Shown: positions 10,126 through 22,103, numbered from the stretch's first letter. The stretch is DNA of 64,000 nucleotides from Siphonodentalium dalli (GCA_032622095.1 CP136069.1:50700760-50764759); one strand, 5' to 3'. Translations and numbers: made by a program. The notes: a model not told the origin generated them from the letters alone.

Positions 10126-10975
10126 GCCTTCAAAATATGGTGCCAGACATTTGCACAATTGAGGTCCCAAGAGGGTGAATTTAGTGATGATACCCCATAC
10201 AGCGGGCTAGCATTACCTAATTCATCCTCTGGGGACCTCATTCTGCAAGGCCTCATCTGCTATGGGAGACATGGATACACCTTTAACCCTTTACCCAACA
10301 AACCGGCCAAAACCGGCCAAATAAAGCTTCAACAGCCTAAAATATCTTCGGTCTGTCTCAATAGAACCATACAAATATGGGTATCATTGGAACCGGCTCA
10401 TTGACCACATTGTGATGGTTACAGTTATACCCTGTGCCAATGCATTCTCTTATATATGCGAGTCGACCATAGGTCGCCTCGCATATATAAGAGAATGCAT
10501 TGGCCTAAAAAAAATCTGTTTTTAACACTTTTTACCATTTTTTCTTACATTCTTTAACAATTTTATAATTTTTAATGTGTTAAGCCAATGCATTCTCTTA
10601 TATATGCGAGGCGACCTATGGTCGACTCGCATATATAAGAGAATGCATTGGCACAGGGCCGTTCTGTTGGTTAAAGGGTTAAGTTCCCAAATGGTGAAGA
10701 TGATGATGTGAATCCATTGGGCACCTCGATTATGCAATGTGTTGTCTGCCAATTTGGGGATAAAGAGAAACTAAACTAAATAAGAAAAAGAAACTTTCTA
10801 AAGAAAATAGAAAACTTAATAATTTGATAATAAAGATACTTTCCAGAGAAGATGAGGCATAAGCAAAATGATGTCCCCAGAATGTCAATTTAGTGATGCT
10901 AGCCCACTGCGGGGTAGCATCACTAAATTCATCTTCTGGATACCTCATTCTGCAAATGTCCAGCACCATATTTTC
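10126..10975. mobile_element. F1 MITE, long form, interrupted by F3
   Basis: Starts CAGGCCTTCAAAATATGGTG and ends near CAAATGTCCAGCACCATATT. The internal segment is cut at a TTAA by the F3 element 10283-10682; the F1 sequence resumes at once with GTTCCCAAATGGTGAA. Confidence 0.85.
10283..10682. mobile_element. F3 piggyBac-type MITE, nested in F1
   Basis: TTAACCCTTTACCCAACAAA to GTTCTGTTGG-TTAAAGGGTTAA. Holds two hairpins of CATTCTCTTATATATGCGAG with CGACCATAGGTCG tips. TTAA at both borders. Confidence 0.93.
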
Positions 10976-11111
10976 TGTTTACTAACATGTAAAGCCAGGG
11001 TTTCCACTACAGGGGCAGTGGGTCCTCTTTATAGTCCCTTTCCCCTTTGCTCAAATTTCCCTTCCAACACAGTTTATGCCCCTCCCGATCCACAGATGCC
11101 TACATCACACA

Positions 11112-11272
11112 TTTCAGGATTTAGTCAGAAATATGGCTTGTAGCCAATCATCGGAAAGCTCTCAGGGAGAGCTTTCCGATGAATGGCAACAAGCCATATT
11201 TCCGACTAAAATCCAGAAAAGTTACCCATAATTCTGCTGTGTTTAAGGAGTCAATTACTTAAGGCATTACTG
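11112..11272. mobile_element. F4 foldback MITE, left end truncated
   Basis: TTTCAGGATTTAGTCAGAAA through the centre AGCTCTCAGGGAGAGCT to AAGGCATTACTG. The first 50 bases or so of the left arm are missing. Confidence 0.85.
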
Positions 11273-11572
11273 TATCTCTCTTCAAGGATACACACAATTA
11301 TTGCCTTATTCTGAAAGATATCGAAGAGGGAATCGCTAAAAGTCACATGTTTTATTCTGGCTGGTTGTGTTGGTAAATTGTCAATTCACACATGCTGTTA
11401 TTCCGATTTACATCATACTGATTATACAGACCAGATGTTAGTCGGTAAATATTGATTAGGAATATTTCAAATTTAGTTAAGTCGGACATACTAATAGTAG
11501 AAAGTGCATGTTTTCTCTGCTGTCATTGGTGGCGGTACTAAAAATCGACAGTACAATTATTTTAAGCATATA

Positions 11573-12078
11573 TTTAAAGGCCCACTTAATGTTCGACCCC
11601 CCCCCCCCCCCCCAATCACATATCTAAAATATATGCCATAATGTATACCATTTGAAAGAGGAAGCTCCAAAACATTGTATTATCAACTTATCCGGAGTAA
11701 TAAACTGTGAATATGTTGTTTTTGTTGAGTTACTGAAGTGTTTTGTGCTTAAGTTTCATCTGGTTTTGTTGTACAAATGGTATTATTTTCAATGGAGGGG
11801 GAATAACTGTATATTTCAAAGATAGAGTTATTCCCCTTCCATTGAAAATACATTTTTAGTTTGAATTCTGTTGCATTCTTGGAGCCAAAAAGTAGGGGGA
11901 TTCTTTTTATGATTTCAGCTGTTTTCTATTTCTCTATGGGCATCTTCTGAGAAAACAGACGTTTCAAACGGTGAGGAATTATAGTATTTTAATCATATTT
12001 AATGGAATAGATTGTTATTAAAAACGTATATCAAGGCATAAAAATAATCAGTTACTCGAAAATTAAGTGGGCCTTTAA
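11573..12078. mobile_element. Inverted-repeat element (TTTAAAGGCCCACTTAATG)
   Basis: Ends TTTAAAGGCCCACTTAATGT and ATTAAGTGGGCCTTTAA. Contains a central palindrome ATTTTCAATGGAGGGGGAAT and a poly-C run near 11599. A truncated relative ends at 35942. Confidence 0.8.
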
Positions 12079-12317
12079 CTATCAATTGTATGTGGTGCCA
12101 ATTAAAACCTTTCATTGCCATCGTAAGTGTGATCCAAATGATCATCACAGAAAAGATAAGCTTTCAGTTTGTTAAAAATTTAACAATTACGAATAATTAT
12201 TTGACTTTAAGTGCTTATATTAGAATAGATGTTCAGATTCAGGGCATAAATTATGAGCTTATTTACATTTACTAGATATTCGCAGTTGGTTGCCTGGACT
12301 GAAAATTTACCCTGCAG

Positions 12318-12515
12318 CTTTTGAGTAGACCAAGTCTTCTCGGTCTAAAACAGCTTGCGATATCGGTTGGGGTTGATGTTGTTTTGGACTGAGTCCCATC
12401 CTGTTACTCTTCTATAACCGAATTTACGCCCATAAACGTGGATGGGAGTTATCTTGCTTGTACTAGGTCAAATGGTATATCCCAAGCTGTTTTGGACTGA
12501 GAAGACATGGTCTAC
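12318..12515. mobile_element. Inverted-repeat element (CCAAGTCTTCTCGG), short form
   Basis: Arms ACCAAGTCTTCTCGGTCTAA and TGGACTGAGAAGACATGGT; shares the CCTGTTACTCTTCTATAA interior with 16960-17660. Confidence 0.75.
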
Positions 12516-12565
12516 TATAGGAGCCCCATTCCCCCAACCCCCAGCGGAAATCCAGGTAAAGCTTA

Positions 12566-12780
12566 CAGTAATGCCCTAAGTAATCGACTCCTTTATAACC
12601 ACATCAGAATTATGGGTAACTTTTCAGGATTTAGTCGGAAATATGGCTTGTTGCCATTCATCGGAAAGCTCTCAGTGAGAGTTTTCCGATTAATGGCAAT
12701 AAGCCATATTTCCGACTAAATCCTGAAAAGTTACCCATAATTCTTCTGTGGTTAAGGAGTCGATTACTTAGGGCATTATT
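12566..12780. mobile_element. F4 foldback MITE, near full length
   Basis: CAGTAATGCCCTAAGTAATC to GATTACTTAGGGCATTATT. Nearly perfect arms of about 100 bp meet at GAAAGCTCTCAGTGAGAGTT. A TA precedes the left end. Confidence 0.92.
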
Positions 12781-13046
12781 ACTCTAGGTGAAAAGCAATG
12801 GATCCAATGCAGCAGGTGATGCCAAAGGCTCTGTAAGCTGAAATGCTTTGTATAAGAAAGGCTTGCAGTTGTAAGCTGGAAATATTAAAAACGGCGGAAG
12901 GTTGGATAAGTGCAATTTTAATGATTCAGGAATGACTGATGTAAAGCTGACATTTATAAGCTCATTAAGCTCAAGAGAAGTAGGTAGAGGGTCCAATTAA
13001 GATAACTTTCACCCCCATCCTTTTGACTGATATTTCCAATTCTACC

Positions 13047-13583
13047 TTAACCCTTCCATAACTGGAGCTTCCTGAAATTTTGTGAAAATCCTGTCCCAAT
13101 GCATTCTGTAATATATGCGGGTCTCCAATAGGGAGCCTCGCATATTTAAGAGAATACATTGGCCTAACAATATTTGCGTCAACTGCTATTGTATTATCAG
13201 TTTTTTCTGTCTCTCCTCTGCTTTTATTACCTGAACACCCCTCCACATGACTAATAGACTGTCCCAGTGTATACTTTAATAACTGAATTGGAGAATCCAT
13301 TTAGTATAGCAAGGGTTAAAAATTTCAACAATTTTAAAAGTTTAAAAAATCCTTGGTATGCTCTCAACATTTTCGCGGATTTCTATCTAAAAAGTAGCCC
13401 CTACAACTTTCATGCGGATGTGAAATTCTAAATAAAATTTATATTAATTAATAGCAACTTAACATGTGTCCTTGATTCATATCTATATTATTTTATACCT
13501 GAATATTACCGTGGGAGACTCGCATATTAAAGAATGCATTGGAACAGGGTTTTCGCATAAAACTCCAGTCATGGAAGGGTTAA
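13047..13583. mobile_element. F2 MITE, interrupted
   Basis: TTAACCCTTCCATAACTGGA to GTCATGGAAGGGTTAA. The middle (about 13170-13520) is occupied by another dispersed repeat that recurs around 24090-24680. Confidence 0.75.
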
Positions 13584-13793
13584 AATGAAAGAGGCACAAG
13601 GGAGGAGATACTTGCTGTGGGTCTCTTGGTCCTTTGATAAATCTGAAAAAGTTTTAATTTACCAGAATTCACAATATTTCAAGCATGAGATCTATACACA
13701 GAACCACCAGGACTCTAAATGTACGCCTGTCCACCTACCCCTGATAGGTCACTGCTTCTGGGTGACAAGTAGATACATGTGCTACCTGTTGAC

Positions 13794-14789
13794 TAGGGCT
13801 GGGCGATATTTCAATATATTGACTATAGTCTGTTTGGAAAAGAAAAACCATATTGAAACCGTGTGTAAAATAAAAATTCAATATATCGCAACCGCAATTT
13901 TATCTCCTCAAAAGACTGTTTCAAATTACAATCCAATACTGAGTTGAATACTTTAGCGGACCGCTGATTGAAAGCAGCCTTTATCGGTCGCTCCCAATTT
14001 AAGTCTCCATTGTCTTTTATTGTAACCAATGACGCAACGGTTGTATTTTGGGCTAAAGTAGAGCGATGGAGTATCTTCTTCCAAATCCAACCTGGTAGCA
14101 GTGTAAAGTCACGAGCGATACTTTGTCCAAACTTTCTAACTCATGACTCGGCGGTATTTGTCGTTCAATTATATCTTAAAACTTGACGCAGGAAAGGAAC
14201 ATGTCTCAACTCTCAGTCCTAGTGTTGACACGTTTATAGTGTTTCTTGCCAAGAATTTGGACAAATAAACACACGAACTGCAATATTGTTCAATGATTAA
14301 TTATGATTATCTTTCCCGTGTTCAAAAGTTAATTTAAAATGTTCCGTAATTCATAGTGTATGATAAACTGCAGACAACCCAGAATCTACCATCTTAGCCC
14401 AATTCTACTAGGTCCTCTATCAACCTATGAGCACGTGCTTAGCTATGACGTAACGGGAATGTGCATCGCGTGCCGATATGTAAACAATGGAGTAATCAGG
14501 ATAACTTGAGCCTGTAATTCACCCAATGTTGTTGCGTATTCCAGAAGGCAGGAACTTTATAGAATGGGCACATGCCATTCTGAGAATAGTTTTATCATTT
14601 ACTGCCTGGTGATAGTGTGTACAATTTTACAGCCCTCATAACGAAAACCCGGAGTGTTATATCTCTCGTTTAAAATTTGATTTTACGTGGTATTTTTCAA
14701 TAGTAAAATAATATTCAATAAAACCGTAAATCGCGGTGTTATTTTGGAAAAATCGCGGTTTTTAAAAACGTCAATACCGCCCAACCCTA
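13794..14789. mobile_element. Non-autonomous hAT element with intact 8-bp target duplication
   Basis: TAGGGCTGGGCGATATTTCA at the left and AATACCGCCCAACCCTA at the right are inverted termini. Both are flanked by CTGTTGAC (13786-13793 and 14790-14797). The interior has no long open frame. hAT transposases make 8-bp duplications, so the class is secure. Confidence 0.93.
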
Positions 14790-14806
14790 CTGTTGACTCA
14801 ATGAGC

Positions 14807-15069
14807 TTAACCCTTTCATGATGGGAGCCACGCTGGGGCAGCATTAAAGATCATGTGCCAGTGCAATCTCTTATATACGCAAGTCTCGCATTTGGAGCCT
14901 CGTATATATAAGATAATGCACTGGCTTACAAGGTCAAGGTAAATATTGTTAGGCCAATGCATTCTCTGATATGTGCAAGGCTCCATATGGGAGACTCACA
15001 TATATAAGAGAATGCATTGGCAAATGGTTTTTGCAAAATTTCAGGAAGCTCCAGTCATGGAAGGGTTAA
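14807..15069. mobile_element. F2 piggyBac-type MITE
   Basis: TTAACCCTTTCATGATGGGA to GTCATGGAAGGGTTAA, two hairpins. It starts 9 bp after the hAT target duplication. Confidence 0.9.
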
Positions 15070-15900
15070 TACGGTTTGATTGTACAATATCCATTGACAA
15101 TCTCTTATCTGTTTGATGTTTTTAATTCAATGCGGCTACCAATTTTAGTCTTCACCAAATTGTTCCATATCTTCACTCTTGATACACTGAGACAATGATT
15201 TGATTCAAAATTTGATGTGATTTCGGATCTTTTGCCCAATTCGATTGGAGATTCGATATGAAAACCCCCCAATTCACACAGCCCTACAATCAGTGTTCTG
15301 GTCAATTCTGATTTTTTTTTTGGTCAAATTAAATCCTCATTTTCTGGTCTCACAATTAATGAATATTTTTGTTTTATTTAACATCTAACATTCTATAAAA
15401 TTATGTCAATACCTTCAAATACCACGTCTAGAATTCTTTAATCCCACCGTTGTTACTGACAATATACCGCTATCCACCATCTACCATTCAGCCTTATGAC
15501 AGACAAATTAACAAGTGTTAATCCTCATAACTGTTTCATTGTATTTGGTGGCCCATTGTTTGATAGTTCACTGCCATGAGTACCTTTTGTTACCCATTAA
15601 GCTGCATCACCTAATCAATTAGCAGATTAACATACTATAAATTTGATTCTCATGTCGCTCCTGTCACAAAAACAAGTTGGGATTTTGAATTAGATTTCAG
15701 ATTATGGGGTGGCCAAAAGTTTGGACAAATGAATTTTTTTTTTTATTTGTGGCTATTTTCCAAAAAAATTAGGCATTGGCAAATTTTGCCTATGACAGCA
15801 TGAACCCTGCATACAATATCTGTCTTTCTTCACAGATATACTAAATATTTTAGATTACAAAATATCCTCTCTCGTTAGAAACATAGATCAAGGTACTTAC
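15070..15900. other. Intron with a hAT-like fragment
   Basis: Near 15262-15287 the minus strand reads TAGGGCTGTGTGAATTGGGG, like a hAT terminus; the other end was not found. The rest is AT-rich sequence without recognised features. Confidence 0.5.
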
Positions 15901-16023
15901 TTAATACTTAAAGTTAAGGCTCCGGCTCTCGTTGGGTTAGCGCTTTCTCGTATTAAAAATGTTCCATTCGGATGCGGCTCGAGATCTGTTATTGCTTGAT
16001 CTCGCTCCATCCGACCAACGAAC
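15901..16023 (-). CDS. vav: vav exon: SH2 domain, first part
   Basis: 123 nt, phase 2 to 2. After the split Trp it reads FVGRMERDQAITDLEP then HPNGTFLIRES and GALTLSIK. FLIRES holds the beta-B5 arginine that binds phosphotyrosine; MER and NGTFLIRE are typical of VAV SH2 domains. Acceptor TTTGTTTAG, donor TTAA|GTAAGT. The 6.0-kb (exon B) or 10.3-kb (exon A) upstream introns carry F2, F3 and HINE elements. Confidence 0.96.
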
Positions 16024-16129
16024 CTAAACAAAATTAAAAACATTAAACTGATTTGAACACTCTGTTGTAGTTCACAGCGAACAAACTTGCCCAGCACAAG
16101 TATTTCTATATATTTGATATCAAAATTGC

Positions 16130-16326
16130 TGGTATGCGAGTCTCACATAGGAAGCCTCGCATATATAATAGAATGCACTGGCTTACAAGGTCAAGGTAAA
16201 TATTGTTAGGCCAATGTATTCTCTAAAATATGCGAGTCTCCCAATGGGAGACTCACATATATAAGAGAATGCATTAGCACAGGGTTTTCATAAAATTTCA
16301 GGAAGCTCCAGTCATGGAAATGTTAA
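16130..16326. mobile_element. F2 MITE, left end truncated
   Basis: Second half of F2, from GGTATGCGAGTCTCACATAG to GTCATGGAAATGTTAA. Confidence 0.8.
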
Positions 16327-16575
16327 ATGAATTTATATATTCAAATACTGAGTATCAAAAAATTGTCAAAAAGATATTAAAAAGACATAAAATTCCTTTA
16401 AAATTGTTCAATATTAATGAACTTAAAATAAACTTAAAATCATTAGAACATATGGTGAATAATGTACTAAAATATAATAGGGTTCTCAGACTGGATTCAT
16501 TGCAATAAAGCCATACCAAATATATTATATATTAACGTAAGCATAATATTGAGCTACATGTATGAATAGATGTAC

Positions 16576-16821
16576 TTAACCCTTTCATGATTGGAGCTGT
16601 GCTGGTGCAGCATTAAATATCCTGTGCATTTTCTTTAATACATATGCTAGTCCCATAGGGAGCCTCACATATATAAGAGAATACACTGGTGTACAAGGTC
16701 AAGGTAAATATTGTTATGCCAATGCATTCTCTTATATATAAGAGTCTCTCCATATATAAGAGAATGCACTGGAACAGGGTTTTCACAAAATTATAGGAAG
16801 CTCCAGTCATGAAAGGGTCAA
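16576..16821. mobile_element. F2 piggyBac-type MITE
   Basis: TTAACCCTTTCATGATTGGA to CAGTCATGAAAGGGTCAA; two degenerate hairpins. Confidence 0.85.
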
Positions 16822-16959
16822 CATAAGCATGGTTGGAATTCTGTGAATTTAAGTTGGTGTAGAAACGTTTTAATGTCAAATTACAAGGAAAGGCCACACA
16901 AAGCCAATTTCCCTGCTTATCGGGTTTATATACATGGTCCCAAAACCCCTTGGTTGTGT

Positions 16960-17660
16960 CTAGGCCAAGTCTTCTCGGCCCATAACAGCATGAGATATCG
17001 GTTGGGATGATGCTGTTGTGGACCGAATCCCTTCCTGTTACTCTTCTATAATGGACTTTACACCCAGAATCTTGGGCGGGAGTTATCTTACTTGTAAATC
17101 TTTGGATTACCTGTAGGTCAGATGGGAGCTTTGCGCAAATGAACATATAGGGCAGCCTGTCCCAAGCATGATGATATCAAATATGCATATATCAGAGGTC
17201 CGTTAAATGTCAAAGCAACGAGATTTATAAGTAAGCAAACAATTGTTTTCCAGAGAATTTTGATTTGTCGCGCAATCAGAAATGCATGTCAACAATACAT
17301 TAACCCTTTCAGTGCCAAGTCCGATTTTTGTATCAACCCATAATCAATAAATTTGAAAAATGATCAAGGAAATATGGGTTGGTACAAAAATCGGACTTGG
17401 CACTGAAAGGGTGAAGCAATATTATCATCACTTTACATTTTTCTATCAAAGTACAAAGTAAGTGATATCATTTTAAAGACAGATTAATCGCGGACATGTC
17501 AGATGATTAATCACATTCATGGGTTCATGTGAATTCCTTGGGTTCACATGTACATTTTGTACATCTTTTGAATGAAAGTCCGTTATAGAAGAGTAACGGG
17601 AAGGGACTCGGTCCAAAAATAGCATCAACCCAACCGATATCCCGGGCTGTTGTGGACCGA
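16960..17660. mobile_element. Inverted-repeat element (CCAAGTCTTCTCGG), long form
   Basis: Arms of about 90 bp: GGCCAAGTCTTCTCGGCCCA and GTGGACCGAGAAGACTTGG, each followed inward by the GATATCGGTTGGG and GTTACTCTTCTATAA motifs. A TTAA MITE (17300-17414) lies within. Confidence 0.8.
17300..17414. mobile_element. Short TTAA-target palindromic MITE (CAGTGCCAAGTCCG)
   Basis: TTAACCCTTTCAGTGCCAAG to CTTGGCACTGAAAGGGTGAA; a simple foldback with no inner hairpin module. Confidence 0.88.
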
Positions 17661-18214
17661 GAAGACTTGGTACATGGTCCCATAAGCCCTTGGTTGTGTT
17701 TTGAGACGGCGAAGTTATTTCTGGAATTTCAACCAATATTCAGAGACATGACTTCACTTAAAGGTCTCTTTTTCGGACAATATCTACGATAGAGAATTTT
17801 TTCAATGAACCACATATAATGATGTGAATCTCAACTCCAATAAATATCTCAGTTAAAAGTCAACTTGCCACAATATGTTCACGCACAAACAATTTTATCT
17901 TAAATTATTCAGGCATATTGAATGCCAAAGACAACCCCAAAACAAAAGTCGTGAGTACTAAAAGAAGTATATCTACAGCAAGATAAACAGTACAAACATT
18001 TCACAATATCTCGTGCCAAGTGATATTTAATCAAACATGTGAAGGTTTGTTTGGATGAACATTAGTATAACAAAGATATTAAGTTGGAGTTTTGGTGTAA
18101 ACAACAATCTACCATAAATAATAAAATTTGTAAACAAGATCAAATTTAGAGAAATCTTGGTGAAATTAATTCATTATATATAGAATGATATATGGCAGTT
18201 GCGCCATTCTAAAA
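17661..18214. other. Intron, nothing recognised
   Basis: AT-rich; no repeat termini or exon signals seen. Confidence 0.5.
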
Positions 18215-20415
18215 CGAGAGGCCGATCACGATCGGCAGATGTTAACCCATCCCTTGGCGATAAAAATTTAATATGATCGGATAAATGAGAGTTTTGGTGT
18301 TGAATTATAGAGTATACTGTTATGTACTATTATAGACAAATGTACATAACACAAATTATTGGAATTTATGGGTCACTGGCATTTATATAAGAGAATGCAC
18401 TGGTACAGGATCTGTAATGCTAAACCACCACAGCCAGCAAGTCCGTGGGTTAAATGTGTAGGTGTGACCTGGACATGGAATACTTGGGTTAAGAGAGTCC
18501 AATTTAAGTTTACAATAATAATGTGTCCTAGTATACAGATAAGCAACCTCACCACTGACCCATTAATATCAATTATATAGCACAGCTGTCAAAAAATCAC
18601 AGGAATTGTTTATGTTGAACACTGACCTCTATTAAACCAATAACAATTATAACTAGAATGCACTCAGAGAGATGCCAACGTGCGCAAAAATGTAATAAAC
18701 AATAATTTAAAAAATAATTTCACTGTATTTTACTTAATTTATTTAATTTAATTTAATGTTAGAAAAATTACCATTTCTCATTTCATCACAGATAAATGCA
18801 AATTAATATATTAATCATTTAAGTAATTAAAACCAATTCCATGTTGCCGAAAGGATGAGACTTTAATATCGATTACAATTTTTTCAGCGGCATATTTTCA
18901 TTTTCATTTTCCGATAGTCAAAGTTGACCAAAGGAGCAATTATAAGAAATAATTTATACCATTTGTGTAAATATTGATAGCAGCCAACATGCAACAATAA
19001 ATATCAATAATTAATCAATAATTAATCAATAACGACCATTTTATGTAATAATAAACTCTTCAAACGGTGTTTGTGTCAACAAATGCGTTTTGTTTTGTGT
19101 TACGTCAGTCGTCGTATTTGATCCGGAACTCGGCTGAAGGTTAGGCTATTCAGCCTATTGCGTCGAATTACGAAATCGCGTTTTGAATGTCTCTCTTTCG
19201 CCGCACGATAAAAAGAGGTCTTCGCACTAACCAAAAATGATAAAACTTCCCAAGTATAAGTAAAAATACCCAACTGAAGGAGTCTATGTAGGTCCCGAAG
19301 GAGTCTATAGACTCTTTGATGTAGAGTTCTGATGGAGAAAATATAGGTCGATCTATTTTTGTCATAACTCTGACGTATTTTGACCTGGGAGAAAAAATCG
19401 AAATCGGGGCTCACTACGAGCATGCCAGTTTTAAATATAGAAACAGGGAATCCCGACAAATGGCGATATCGGCGACAAACAAGTAATCGAAAACAACACA
19501 TAAAATAAACATAGCAAAAACGCGACACAGTACAAATGTCAGAACGCCACGAGGGTTTACGTCGTTTTTGGTGACGTCATGGAGTGATACCAAGCTACCA
19601 AGCTACGAATCTGTCTGATCGCCATACTGTTGCGCGAGCGCACGTAATGATATCAGACCATCTGAAGATATAACTCTGCAGCACAGATGTCCAAGTCTAC
19701 TGTTAATATCATGTGATGTTTATTGTTGAATCTTATTTTAAATTAGATACCATAGCCTTCTTTATCAGATTATTTGCACATTGGCATAAGAAACATCAGA
19801 AAATAATATAGCTTTATCAATAGCTAAGTAGTCCAAATGCAATTGGTGAATTAATTAAAAAATTAAAGGGACACATTGGAAATCTTTTTATCAACTTGTA
19901 TCATAATCATCAATATCTAAATGAAAACAAATGACAATGTCAATGACATTTTTTTTATTGTTATTATAAAAGTTAAAAATATATATTTTTTTAAATAGAT
20001 TTTTTTTTTCAATTTTTTTTTTGGTGAAAAATGGTCATAACTCCTTTAAAATAAATCGGATATTCGAACTAGATCTGTATTTTGGGCTGTGAAACTCACA
20101 TACCAAATTTGGTTCCAATCAGATAAAAAATGTTTGAGTTATGGCAGAATGTGTGAATTCTAAGTCGAAAAAGGGCCATAACTCTGTAACAAAAACTCGG
20201 ATCAAACCCAAATTCGAACTCGATCTGTATTTTGGGCTGATATACCCATATACAAAATTTGCTTCTGATTGGATAGAAAATGTTTGAGTTATCGCATTAC
20301 ACGTGAAGTGTCTACGGACGGACAGACGGACGGACGGACGGACGGACGAACGACGAGTGGTCAATCCGGACAACGACACTATGTTTACCATACATGGTAT
20401 GGGTAAACATAAAAA
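18215..20415 (+). mobile_element. HINE-like element (GCCGATCACGATCGGC / GTTTACC family), 2.2 kb
   Basis: 5' CGAGAGGCCGATCACGATCG with a 7-bp-arm palindrome; tandem core units near 20026 and 20165 (GGGCCATAACTCTGTAACAA type); GGAC microsatellite at 20320; 3' hairpin GTTTACCATACATGGTATGG-GTAAAC then ATAAAAA. It contains an F2 scrap (18370-18424) and an atypical CpG-rich segment (19080-19680). Confidence 0.75.
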
Positions 20416-20686
20416 TGTCATACTGTCACAAAAATTATCACGCTATGAAACTATGAAAATAATAAAAAATCTGCTTGGACACATGTCTACTAACAAAGTG
20501 ACATTTGACATTTCGCATTTTGGAAAATTTATTTTAATTAGATCTGGATGGTCCATATTCTCAGTCGAAAAGAGACATAATTCATCACAATGAAACTATA
20601 AGGATACATGACCAGGTATGATGGGATTGTGATTAGAATTCTATGGTTGCAAATATTTTTTTTTTTAGAAATATATAACAAATGAG

Positions 20687-21062
20687 TTAACCCTTTACCC
20701 AACAAACCGGCCAAATAAAGCTTCAACAGCCTAAAATATCTTCGGTCTGTCTCAATATGGATATCATTGGAACCGGCTCATTGACCACATTGTGATAGTT
20801 ACAGTTATGCCCTGTGCCAATGGATTCTCTTATATATGCGAGTCGACCATAGGTCGCCTCGCAAATATAAGAGAATGCATTGCCCTAAGAAAAAATCTTT
20901 TTTTAACACTTTTTACCATTTTTTCTTACATTCTTTAACAATTTTATAATTTTTAATGTGTTAGCCAATGCATTCTCTTATATATGCGAGGCGACCTATG
21001 GTCGACTCACATATATAAGAGAATGCATTGGCACAGGGCCCTTCTGTTGGGTAAAGGGTTAA
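20687..21062. mobile_element. F3 piggyBac-type MITE
   Basis: TTAACCCTTTACCCAACAAA to TTGGGTAAAGGGTTAA; two CGACC/GGTCG hairpins. Slightly short of the others. Confidence 0.92.
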
Positions 21063-21417
21063 TATAATTTATAAGTGAATTACTTTTTGTTAATTGATTA
21101 ATTGCTTGATGTGCATTTCTATATTAAATATATAGGTATGTGCATAAATAGGTACGATATGAGCTGCCTTTATAACTAAATGAAGCATTAATTTGTGTAA
21201 GTTGCAATGTTGCACGATAAATAAATAATAATTATAATAATAATATAAAAAAACAAGCAGTTGCAGATGTATCCCCCCACAAGCAATTGCGGCTGTATCC
21301 CCCCAAAATACCCCCCCCCCCCCCCACCTTGGTGGGCAAAGTTGGGGATGGGCATTTTCAAGATATGCTAAAAAATAATTGAAATCAGTTAATATTTGTT
21401 TGATACATGGAGCCTAT

Positions 21418-21556
21418 ACTGGCTTACAAACAAGGTCAAGTATTGTTAGGCCTATGGATTCTCTTATATATGCATATACATAAGAGAATATATAAGAGAA
21501 TGCATTGACACAGGGTTTTCGCAAAATTTCAGGAAGCTCCAGTCATGAAAGGGTTA
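21418..21556. mobile_element. F2 MITE, left half lost
   Basis: Right half of F2 ending GTCATGAAAGGGTTAA; its hairpin is disturbed by a small internal duplication of the TATAAGAGAAT motif. Confidence 0.78.
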
Positions 21557-21581
21557 AGTGGAAGCCAACAAATAGCATCTA

Positions 21582-21711
21582 CAGTAATGCCCTAATTAAT
21601 CGACTCCTTAACCACAGCAGAATTATGGGTAATTTTTCAGGATTTAGTCAGAAATATGGCTTGTTGCCATTCATCGGAAAGCTCTCAGTGAGAGTTTTCC
21701 GATGAATGGCA
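21582..21711. mobile_element. F4 foldback MITE, right arm lost
   Basis: CAGTAATGCCCTAATTAATC through the palindrome centre, ending shortly after GATGAATGGCA, where a SINE body begins. Confidence 0.85.
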
Positions 21712-21912
21712 CTAAGGTAAATCACTGGCTGGAAGAATGACCCATTGTGCACGGCGAAACCACCAACGAGTAACTGGCAACTCCCCTAGATTAGCGATAT
21801 GGGATACAAAGTCAGCGATGACTCCACCGGGAATTGAACCCATATCGTCAGCGCTGGAGAGCGAGATGGCCTGGAGCCCCTTACCGACTAAGCCACCAAA
21901 GCTCCCCTTAAC
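21712..21912 (-). mobile_element. tRNA-derived SINE
   Basis: On the minus strand a tRNA-like head reads GGGGAGCTTTGGTGGCTTAG: box A TGGCTTAGTCGG, then about 50 nt later box B GGTTCAATTCCCGG. Together these are a polymerase III promoter. Acceptor-stem pairing is poor and a tail of about 90 bp follows (GCCAGTTACTCGTTGG...), which argues for a SINE rather than a working tRNA. It ends against a truncated F4. Confidence 0.72.
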
Positions 21913-21993
21913 AGGTTATAAAACCAACTACGGTAATTAAACTGGTGTTGCCTAAATGAAATTTGACAAAAGTTTATTAATATTATTACGTAC

Positions 21994-22103
21994 CACTGGT
22001 AGCAGGACAGATCTTGGCTGCCCCCAACAAAGCTACTGTTTCGATTTTGGGAAAAATCGGTGCCGTTGGTACCAAAATTTGGATTAATATATGATGGTTT
22101 TCT
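21994..22103 (-). CDS. vav: vav alternative exon B: SH3-SH2 linker ending in the first SH2 tryptophan
   Basis: 110 nt, phase 0 to 2. It starts RKPSYINPNFG, is rich in Asn, Gly and Ser, and ends SCYQW with the Trp codon split (TG|G), so spliced to 16023 it gives YQWFVGRMER. Acceptor GCATGTATTTCAG resembles that of exon A, as expected for an exon duplication; donor AGTG|GTACGT. A tRNA-derived SINE ends about 80 bp past the donor and a long inverted-repeat element begins about 50 bp beyond the acceptor. Confidence 0.78.

Noticed and set aside
13585-13947. 120-codon plus-strand frame
   Set aside because: It crosses the hAT element's left end and target duplication, so it is not one coding unit.
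16613-17146. 177-codon minus-strand frame, the longest in the window
   Set aside because: It joins an F2 MITE to part of the CCAAGTCTTCTCGG inverted-repeat element; its halves recur at other copies and no domain is visible.
19100-19528. 142-codon minus-strand frame
   Set aside because: Arg/Phe/Leu-rich, without recognisable motif or splice context; it lies in a CpG-rich part of a mobile element. Kept only as a possible promoter block.
21815-21912. A functional tRNA gene
   Set aside because: Box A and box B are present, but acceptor-stem pairing is poor and a long non-tRNA tail follows; called a SINE instead.
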